Below are positions 22,313-28,145 of a stretch of DNA of 28,145 bases, piece after piece. Origin of the DNA: Verrucomicrobiota bacterium (GTDB taxonomy: Bacteria > Verrucomicrobiota > Verrucomicrobiia > Opitutales > Opitutaceae); assembly GCA_023457035.1 (NCBI GenBank), contig JAEWNN010000209.1:1-28145 (forward strand), written 5' to 3'. The translations under genes were made by a program, and so were the position numbers. Within the stretch, counting starts at the first letter, position 1. Every line of letters begins with the position of its first letter. The notes under the pieces were generated by a model. It was not told the DNA's origin. It searched no databases and was given only the letters and a program-made list of their open reading frames with translations.

Positions 22313-24175
22313 TCAGGCTTGGGTGCCGACCAGTCGCCCGAGGAAGGTGGCCGCCTGGGCGAGTTCGTCGGCCGCAGATTGGAGGGTCTCGGCGGCGATG
22401 GCGACGTTCTGGCTGGAGGAGGCGTTGGACTGGGTGACCTGGTCGATCTTGTGGATGGCACTGGCAATGACCTCGAGGCCGCGACGCTGTTCGTCGGAGG
22501 CGCGGGCGATCTCGCTCGCCTGCGTATCGGTCTGGCCGATCTGCGCGACGATGGCGTCGAACTGCGTGCCCATCCTTTCGGAATCCGTGCGGATGCGGCC
22601 GAGCCCTTCGACGACGCCGTGCCGGGCTTTGCCGGAAGCGCCGGTGGAGCCGCCGGCGAGGAGTGCGGTGGTCTCACGCGCCGCATCGGCGGCGCGTTTG
22701 GCGAGGTTGCGCACCTCCTCGGCGACAACGGCGAAACCGGCACCGGCCTCGCCCGCGCGCGCGGCCTCCACGGCGGCGTTGAGGGCCAGGATGTTGGTTT
22801 GGAAGGCGATCTCGTCGATGGTCTTGAGGATGCGGGAGATGGCGCTGCCGGAGGTCTCCACGTCGCCGACGGTGCCGTTGAGCGTGGTGAGGAGATCACG
22901 ACCGGCCTGCGCGCTCTGGGCGGCGGCGTGGGCGGTCTCGACGGTGGCGTGCGCGGTCTCGGCGTTGCGGCCGGTGGTGGCGGTGAGTTGCTCGAGCGAG
23001 GCGCTGGTCTCCTCGAGGGAGGAGGCCTGCTGGCTGGCGCCGTCGGAGAGGGCCTCGGCGGCGGTGGCGAGGGCGCGGGCCTGCGCGGTGAAGGAGTGGG
23101 CACCGGCAACCAGCTTGGTAGCGGTCACCTTCAGGGGCTGGGCGATACTGCGGGCGAAGCACCGGCTGAGGTAGAGCATGAGCAGGACGCCGGACACCGT
23201 CACCACCACAGCGATGTTGCGTTGCCGCGTATGTGTGCGGCGGATCTGGTCGCACGTACTGGTGAAGTCCTCGCGCAGCCATTTGACGAAGTCGGCGAGG
23301 TCGATAGCGAGGAAACCGAAGTGCTTGCTCCAAGCCGCCTCGTCGAGGAGAGGCGGTTCCTTGCCGGCGGCCAAGTTGGCGACGAACTCCCGGGTGAGGG
23401 CTGCGATAGCCAGCCAACTGGAGTTGAAGGCGAGTACCTTCTCCCGCGTGGGGCCCTCGCTGAACGCGACGACATCCTGCCACTGCCGGTCGGCGACCTC
23501 GATGCCGCGGGTCATCGCGATGATGAAATCGTTCTCGAGAAGCCGGTGCTCGCGATTCCAGACTTGGATGTCCCAGAAGACCTTGTGGCCGGCATCTATC
23601 GCGTGTTGCCGGAGATCGATCGTCTTGGTGAGCACCAGGAGCTTGCGCGCGATCGTGTCGTTGGTGGTCTGGTCGATCAGCAGCGCGAGCACGCTGCTCA
23701 GCTTCATGCGTTGTTGCTGGTAGAACTCCTTGATCGCGGTCGACTGCGCGTCGGTGTGGCGCTGGTACAACAGGTCGCGGATAGCGGGAAGCTCTTTGCG
23801 CCCGACGGCGATGTCGTCGAGAATACGGCGGATAGCGGGCGGGAAGATGGCCGGATCGATCGTTGCAAGCGTCTGGTCGTATTCGGCCAACGCGGCATCG
23901 GTCGCCTTGCGTGTGGCATCCTGCTTGGCGCGCGCTTCCGCCAGGACTTCGGCGGGATCGTTGGCGTGTTCGGGGCGGAACATGTACCAGTTGTCCGACT
24001 CCTGATCGAAGCACTTCTCGACGTCGCCCATCTTCCAGACGAGGTTGGCAATGACGTCGAGGCCGCGCATCTCCTCGGCGACCCGATGGCTGCGGACGAC
24101 GAGGAGGCCGGCCGGGATCACTGCGAAGACGAGGGGCGCGATGGCGAGCAGGAGCAGCTTTTGTTCGAGCTTCAT
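22313..24175 (-). CDS. Methyl-accepting chemotaxis protein with all-helical (NIT-like) periplasmic sensor
   Basis: The 620-aa transmembrane chemoreceptor has membrane span 1 at about 8-28 and membrane span 2 at about 321-341. The roughly 290-residue periplasmic region between them is predicted all-helical, with a pattern (LAEYDQTLATID... LPAIRDLLYQR... EFYQQQRMKLSSVL) that resembles nitrate/nitrite-sensing NIT domains. The ligand is therefore a guess. The cytoplasmic signalling region is clear: the hairpin tip IDEIAFQTNILALNAAVEAARAGEAGAGFAVVAEEVRNLA lies at about 454-498. No CheR-tethering pentapeptide is present at the C-terminus. The ATG at 24175 precedes a good first membrane span. No che genes adjoin it. 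Confidence 0.9.
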   Translation of the reverse strand: MKLEQKLLLLAIAPLVFAVIPAGLLVVRSHRVAEEMRGLDVIANLVWKMGDVEKCFDQESDNWYMFRPEHANDPAEVLAEARAKQDATRKATDAALAEYDQTLATIDPAIFPPAIRRILDDIAVGRKELPAIRDLLYQRHTDAQSTAIKEFYQQQRMKLSSVLALLIDQTTNDTIARKLLVLTKTIDLRQHAIDAGHKVFWDIQVWNREHRLLENDFIIAMTRGIEVADRQWQDVVAFSEGPTREKVLAFNSSWLAIAALTREFVANLAAGKEPPLLDEAAWSKHFGFLAIDLADFVKWLREDFTSTCDQIRRTHTRQRNIAVVVTVSGVLLMLYLSRCFARSIAQPLKVTATKLVAGAHSFTAQARALATAAEALSDGASQQASSLEETSASLEQLTATTGRNAETAHATVETAHAAAQSAQAGRDLLTTLNGTVGDVETSGSAISRILKTIDEIAFQTNILALNAAVEAARAGEAGAGFAVVAEEVRNLAKRAADAARETTALLAGGSTGASGKARHGVVEGLGRIRTDSERMGTQFDAIVAQIGQTDTQASEIARASDEQRRGLEVIASAIHKIDQVTQSNASSSQNVAIAAETLQSAADELAQAATFLGRLVGTQA

Positions 24176-24487
24176 GGGGGGCGAAACTACCGTTTGTGGG
24201 GGAAAGGCGTCACAGCAGACATCGGTCCGGGCGGTCCGAAGTTGAGCGCCGCGTGGCGTCGCAGAGCCGGCGCGAGCCCCAACCAGCGCAGGGGTACCGA
24301 TGAGGAACGCCGATCTCCCGAACTTCCGGAACATCTGCGCGCGACGGGCCGATTCTTGGCGATCCATGCATCCCCAAGCTCACGCCTGAGGCCCGACGAC
24401 GTGAACCGCGGAGAGCAGGGAACTTCCGGCGGCAGCCTCGGGCTTGTCGGCGCGGCGCCATCCCGTATTCTCGGTCACCACACTGCC
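24176..24487. other. 312-bp divergent gap with repeat copy C
   Basis: This lies between the divergent chemoreceptor (-) and leucine-rich repeat (+) genes, so it should contain both promoters; none is clear. Repeat copy C is at about 24294-24345. Confidence 0.45.
24294..24345 (-). repeat. decayed dispersed repeat, copy C
   Basis: On the plus strand it contains CGATGAGGAACGCCGATCTC, CCCGAACTTCCGGA and ACATCTGCG. It is the closest relative of copy A: GATGA-ACGCC-ATCT-CCCGA-CTTCCGGA is shared in order. Confidence 0.5.
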
Positions 24488-26380
24488 ATGCCAACCCCGC
24501 TCGCCCGGTCATGCCTTGCGCTCGCCCGCCTCGCCCTGCTCCTGCCGGTGGCTGCCGCGGCGCAGGTTGCCCAACCCGTGTTGCGCGTCGAATCCCTCGC
24601 CGCGGGCAATGCCGTCCTCAGTCTTTCCGCGCCGCCCGGCTACTATGGCGTCGAAGCATGCGCGGATCTGGGCTCCGGCACCTGGGAGCCTGAGACGTTT
24701 CGCCTTCTCGATGACAGCACCGGCACGGTGACCTTCAACCTCCCTGCCGAAGCCGGGCCCCGCCGGTTTTTCCGTGCGGCCACCGTCGCGCCTTCCGCCG
24801 TGGTCGAGATCGAGTCCGCGGGCGCCGGTTTTGCCCCGCTCATCGAGTGCGCCGGCGAAACCCCGGCTTCGGTTCTCTGGCGCTGGAACGACGGCACCAC
24901 GACCGCCGCCACGCTTTCGCCAACCAGGCCATTCGGCTCCCCTGCTTTGCGGACCCACCGGCTGGAGATCTTCGCCCCGACCCGGCTCACGTCCCTCAAC
25001 TTCGGTCATGACGGCGGCGACGGCGGCGAGGCCACCCCGCTCGCCCACCTCCCCGCCCAGGACATCGCTTCGATCGATTTTCACGATACGCTGCCCGCCG
25101 TGACCACCTTCGGGGCCACCGGCAACACGCAGATTCGCTCGATCGATTTCACCAACCTCCCCGGCCTGGAGTTCATCGAGTGCTACCTCACGAGCAACCT
25201 CGAGCACGTGGTGGTGCACGACCTCGCGAACCTGCGCCGCGTCTGCTTCGAGGACTGCAACCTCGCCGAGTTCGACCTCTCCGGGCTCCCGAACCTCGAG
25301 GACGTCCGCGGCGCGCTCAACAACTACACCGAGGTCCTTGTCGGCCGCGGCACCGGCCCGAAGGTCTGGCATTGGTGCACTCGCGACAACCCGCAGATGA
25401 CCCAGAACTTCGCCGACGTGATGGGCAACTTCACCGCGTTGCAGGAGCTCTACATCTGGAACACCAACCAGCACGGCGCCTTCACCGTCGGCTCGCTGGT
25501 CCTGCGCGACTTCCAGGCGGCCAACAACCACCTCACCAGCATCTCGCTCCCCGGCCGGACCGCGTTGGAGATCGTCGATCTCGCGCACAACGAGATCGAC
25601 ACCATCGATCTCGCCGGCTGCACCGCCCTCCGGAACTTCAACGCCTCCTACAACCGGCTGGATGCGGCCGCCATCGACACGCTCCTGGCCTTCTTCGACG
25701 CCTCTTGTCCCGACCTCAGCTTCGTCGACCTCACCGTCAACCGCGAGCTGCCCTCCGCCGCCGGCCTCGCCCATGCCCAGAGCATCCGCAGCCGCGGCGC
25801 CACCGTGCTGATCGATGTCGCCGAGACCGGCGACGGCGAGTTCGACATCCCCGGCGACAGCAGCTCGATCACGTTCACGACAAACAGCCAGCAGCCGCAC
25901 CTGCAGGTGCAGGTCACCGACCCGGCCGCAGAAGTCACGTGGCATTGGGGCGACGGCACGGTCACCACCGGCATCCACGCCGGCACCCACAGCTTCGCCA
26001 CCGCCGCTCCCCACACCAGCTATGTGCGCGTCGTCCCGGCCGCGGCGGCCACCTACTTCGGCGCCCAGAGCGGAATGACGAACCAGGGCATCACGAGCGT
26101 CTCCGGCGTCGCGAACTTCCCGAACCTGGACTTCCTCTTCCTCTACCAGGAGTCGATCGTCGCCCTCGATCTCGCGGGCTGCGCCCACCTCCGGCAGCTC
26201 CACCTCGCCTCGAACCCGGTACCGGCGAGCGTCTGCGACAAATGGTTCATCGATCTCGATGCCGCTGTGACCGGCCCGGTTGCGGACGCCGACTTCTATT
26301 TTCCAGGCGCCTCGCGCACCGCCGCCTCGGACGCCGCCTTCGCGAGCCTCGTGGCGAAGGGCTTCCGCATGCACCCGTGA
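24488..26380 (+). CDS. Secreted leucine-rich-repeat protein with PKD-like segments
   Basis: The 630-aa product begins with a signal peptide (about 1-25). Leucine-rich repeats run over about 190-425, with units such as LTSISLPGRTALEIVDLAHNEI and IDLAGCTALRNFNASYNRL; a second short group lies at about 534-578. Each block is preceded by a PKD-like beta segment, with the core WRWNDGTTT at about 135 and WHWGDGTVTTG at about 480. The result is a duplicated PKD-LRR layout. Repeats of this type usually bind proteins at the cell surface. No membrane span, sortase or PEP-CTERM anchor is seen at the C-terminus. ATG 24488 opens the signal peptide. The frame is open far upstream over the antisense strand of the chemoreceptor, but that part is not coding. 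Confidence 0.82.
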   Translation: MPTPLARSCLALARLALLLPVAAAAQVAQPVLRVESLAAGNAVLSLSAPPGYYGVEACADLGSGTWEPETFRLLDDSTGTVTFNLPAEAGPRRFFRAATVAPSAVVEIESAGAGFAPLIECAGETPASVLWRWNDGTTTAATLSPTRPFGSPALRTHRLEIFAPTRLTSLNFGHDGGDGGEATPLAHLPAQDIASIDFHDTLPAVTTFGATGNTQIRSIDFTNLPGLEFIECYLTSNLEHVVVHDLANLRRVCFEDCNLAEFDLSGLPNLEDVRGALNNYTEVLVGRGTGPKVWHWCTRDNPQMTQNFADVMGNFTALQELYIWNTNQHGAFTVGSLVLRDFQAANNHLTSISLPGRTALEIVDLAHNEIDTIDLAGCTALRNFNASYNRLDAAAIDTLLAFFDASCPDLSFVDLTVNRELPSAAGLAHAQSIRSRGATVLIDVAETGDGEFDIPGDSSSITFTTNSQQPHLQVQVTDPAAEVTWHWGDGTVTTGIHAGTHSFATAAPHTSYVRVVPAAAATYFGAQSGMTNQGITSVSGVANFPNLDFLFLYQESIVALDLAGCAHLRQLHLASNPVPASVCDKWFIDLDAAVTGPVADADFYFPGASRTAASDAAFASLVAKGFRMHP

Positions 26381-26680
26381 TGAACGGGTCTTCCGCCGCT
26401 TGCGGCAGGACGGCCGGACCACCGGCGCGAAACCTCTTCGCCCTTGCCCGAACAGTCGTCACCGCGTTGCGCCTGATCGTGCCAAGAGCCGGCAAGGATG
26501 CTCCGCGCCGGCCTCATCGCGGCCGGCGACAGCTCCGCATCGGCGGTTGGAGTGCAGGTGAGAGGCCAGAGGTTTGAGTCCGGAGGTTCGCGGTCGGCAT
26601 CCAGACAGGGATGCGGCTCACCGGGGACGGTTCGCCCTGTCCGAATCGTCCTGATTTCTTGAGTTCCAGATTCTCTTTCC
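26381..26680. other. gene-free segment after the LRR gene
   Basis: I see no gene in this stretch. It contains several short hairpins: GCCGC/GCGGC near 26400, GCCGGCC/GGCCGGC around 26505-26525, and GCATCC/GGATGC near 26600. None has a T tract suitable to end the LRR transcript. Confidence 0.45.
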
Positions 26681-26716
26681 GGAAAAGAAAAGGCCCGGCG
26701 GTTAAGCCGGGCCTTT
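26681..26716 (-). terminator. intrinsic terminator of methylmalonyl-CoA mutase gene
   Basis: On the minus strand an 11-bp stem (26706-26716 with 26689-26699) and a 6-nt loop are followed by TCTTTTCC. It lies about 75 nt past the stop codon of the mutase gene and is in the correct orientation for it. Confidence 0.85.
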
Positions 26717-26727
26717 GAAACAGATGG

Positions 26728-26752
26728 CTGAACGACTGCGTCGTCCAGCTAC
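26728..26752 (-). repeat. GTAG-hairpin element P
   Basis: On the minus strand from 26752: GTAG, a 9-nt arm CTGGACGAC, the loop GCA, and the arm GTCGTTCAG, giving a 9-bp stem with one G-U pair. It has the same 4+9+3+9 layout and the same orientation as element Q, but a different stem sequence. Confidence 0.5.
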
Positions 26753-26764
26753 AGGGAAAGAGGA

Positions 26765-26789
26765 GGACGGCTCGGAGAGCCGTCCCTAC
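26765..26789 (-). repeat. GTAG-hairpin element Q
   Basis: On the minus strand from 26789: GTAG, a perfect 9-bp stem (GGACGGCTC with GAGCCGTCC) and the loop TCC. It begins 1 nt after the stop codon of the mutase gene. Same layout as element P; REP-like by its GTAG head and hairpin. Confidence 0.55.
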
Positions 26790-26790
26790 C

Positions 26791-28145
26791 TCACAAACGC
26801 TCGAGCAGGATCTCGAGGGTGCGCTTGGTGCTCTTCGTGATGACGGTGCCGGGGCCGAAGACGGCGGCGGCGCCGTTCTTGAAGAGGAAGTCGTAGTCCT
26901 GCGCGGGGATGACGCCGCCGCACACCACCACGATGTCCTCGCGGCCATGCTTCTTCAGCTCGCCGACGAGCGCGGGCAATAGGGTCATGTGACCCGCGGC
27001 CAACGAGCTCATGGCGACAACGTGCACGTCGTTCTCGACGGCCATCTTGGCGGCCTCTTCCGGAGTCTGGAAGAGGGGCCCGATGTCGACGTCGAAGCCG
27101 AGGTCGGCCATGGCGGTCGCAACCACCTTGGCGCCGCGGTCGTGGCCGTCCTGACCGAGCTTGGCGATGAGGATACGCGGACGACGGCCTTCCTTGCTCT
27201 CGAACTTCGTGACGAGTTCGCGGACGGCGGCGACTTCCTTGTCCTCTCCGAATTCCTTCTTGTACACGCCGCTAATCGAGCGGATCTGGGCCTGATAGCG
27301 ACCGTAAATCTTTTCGAGGGCGTCGGAGATTTCGCCGAGGGAGGCGCGGGCCTTGGTGGCCTCGACGGCGAGGGCGAGCAGGTTGCCCTTGCCGGTCTTG
27401 GCGGCCTCGGTGATCGCGGCCAGCGCGGCCTGGCACTTGGCCTCGTCGCGGGTGGCGCGCAGTTCCTTGAGGCGCTTGATCTGCGACTCGCGGACGGCGG
27501 TGTTGTCGACGGTGAGGATGTCGAGCGGGGCCTCCTTCTCGAGGCGGTACTTGTTCAGGCCGATGATGGTCTCCTTGCCGGAGTCGATCTTGGCCTGGCG
27601 GCGGGCGGCGGCCTCCTCGATGCGCATCTTCGGGATGCCGGCCTCGATGGCCTTGGCCATGCCGCCGAAGGATTCGACCTCGGCGAGATGCTCGCGGACC
27701 TTGGCGATGAGGTCGCGGGTGAGCGCCTCGACGTAGTAGCTGCCACCCCACGGATCGACGGTGGCGCAGATCCCGGTCTCCTGCTGGAGGTAGAGCTGGG
27801 TGTTGCGCGCGATGCGGGCCGAGAAGTCGGTCGGCAACGCGATGGCCTCGTCGAGGGCGTTGGTGTGGAGCGACTGCGTGTGGCCCGTGGCGGAGGCGAG
27901 GGCCTCGAGCACGGTGCGGGCGACGTTGTTGAACGGGTCCTGCTCGGTGAGCGACCAGCCGGAGGTCTGCGAATGCGTGCGCAGGGCGCGCGACTTCGGG
28001 TTCTTCGGGTTGAAGCGGCCGACGATCTCGGACCAGAGCGCGCGGGCGGCGCGCATCTTGGCGACTTCCATGTAGAAGTTCTTGCCGATGGCCCAGAAGA
28101 ACGAGAGGCGCGGCGCGAAGGCGTCGATGTCGATGCCGGCGGCGA
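26791..28145 (-). CDS. scpA: Methylmalonyl-CoA mutase, large (B12-binding) subunit, partial
   Basis: This gene enters the window from the right, so the N-terminus is missing; about 451 C-terminal residues are present. The enzyme interconverts (R)-methylmalonyl-CoA and succinyl-CoA with adenosylcobalamin, in propionate fermentation or propionate use. The catalytic barrel part is seen in DIDAFAPRLSFFWAIG, RTHSQTSGWSLTEQDP and DPWGGSYYVE. The C-terminal B12 domain carries GQDGHDRGAKV, the DxHxxG motif whose His ligates cobalt, and ends in ITKSTKRTLEILLERL. The intact B12 site indicates the catalytic subunit rather than the inactive small one. It ends the transcript, with two GTAG-hairpins and a terminator. 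The ATG at 28071 is internal, since the similarity continues upstream of it. Confidence 0.95.
   Translation of the reverse strand, partial: AAGIDIDAFAPRLSFFWAIGKNFYMEVAKMRAARALWSEIVGRFNPKNPKSRALRTHSQTSGWSLTEQDPFNNVARTVLEALASATGHTQSLHTNALDEAIALPTDFSARIARNTQLYLQQETGICATVDPWGGSYYVEALTRDLIAKVREHLAEVESFGGMAKAIEAGIPKMRIEEAAARRQAKIDSGKETIIGLNKYRLEKEAPLDILTVDNTAVRESQIKRLKELRATRDEAKCQAALAAITEAAKTGKGNLLALAVEATKARASLGEISDALEKIYGRYQAQIRSISGVYKKEFGEDKEVAAVRELVTKFESKEGRRPRILIAKLGQDGHDRGAKVVATAMADLGFDVDIGPLFQTPEEAAKMAVENDVHVVAMSSLAAGHMTLLPALVGELKKHGREDIVVVCGGVIPAQDYDFLFKNGAAAVFGPGTVITKSTKRTLEILLERL

Noticed and set aside
22133..24487. A plus-strand frame open from 22133 right through into the LRR gene (over 1400 codons)
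   Set aside because: It is antisense to the chemoreceptor, whose minus-strand product is a clear family member. High GC leaves antisense frames free of stops. The LRR gene's signal peptide at 24488 marks the real start.
1..28145. CRISPR array, phage, insertion sequence or defence island
   Set aside because: I saw no regularly spaced direct repeats, transposase, integrase or known defence genes; the content is core metabolism and envelope functions.

Overview
The window is a GC-rich bacterial chromosome segment carrying almost only core genes. Composition, gene content and style suggest a verrucomicrobial (Opitutaceae-like) genome: high GC3, few Shine-Dalgarno sites, an oleAB-type hydrocarbon pair, many secreted repeat proteins, and intergenic REP-like and 'CATCTGTG' debris. 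This taxonomic placement is inference, since no rRNA or taxonomic marker was compared.

Layout, left to right. (1) 21-2188 (+): an ilvBN operon with a valine/leucine-rich leader peptide and a strong intrinsic terminator before ilvB, which is the layout of a transcription attenuator. (2) 2250-4060: a head-to-head pair of REP-like hairpins, then pal, a NarL/LuxR-type response regulator and tRNA-Lys(UUU), all on the minus strand. (3) 4061-4626 is a gene-poor gap. (4) 4627-5885 (+): an ECF sigma factor overlapping a one-span membrane protein that is probably its anti-sigma factor, closed by two tandem terminators. (5) 5926-8173 (-): dapA-dapB-ruvA. (6) 8301-9383 (+): a PilT-like retraction ATPase. 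(7) 9655-13702 (+): fabD-lepA-lepB, where lepB encodes a signal peptidase I with a large insertion. (8) 13915-15468 (+): malQ. (9) 15598-18773 (-): fabZ-fabI-oleA-oleB, a tight operon joining fatty-acid elongation enzymes to the first enzyme (OleA) and the last enzyme (OleB) of head-to-head long-chain olefin synthesis; oleC and oleD are not in the window. (10) 18930-19898 (-): two small genes, one a zinc-ribbon membrane protein. (11) 20192-26380: a secreted protein with three tandem Ig-like repeats (+), a methyl-accepting chemotaxis protein (-), and a secreted leucine-rich-repeat/PKD-like protein (+), separated by gaps holding decayed copies of one dispersed repeat. (12) 26791-28145 (-): the C-terminal part of methylmalonyl-CoA mutase, running off the right edge, followed by two GTAG-hairpin elements and an intrinsic terminator.

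The most interesting signals are the ilv attenuator, the fabZ-fabI-oleA-oleB operon that lacks oleCD, and a family of 29-nt GTAG-hairpin elements in inverted pairs between genes. I saw no phage, insertion sequence, CRISPR array or defence island. Most of the window is ordinary housekeeping DNA.
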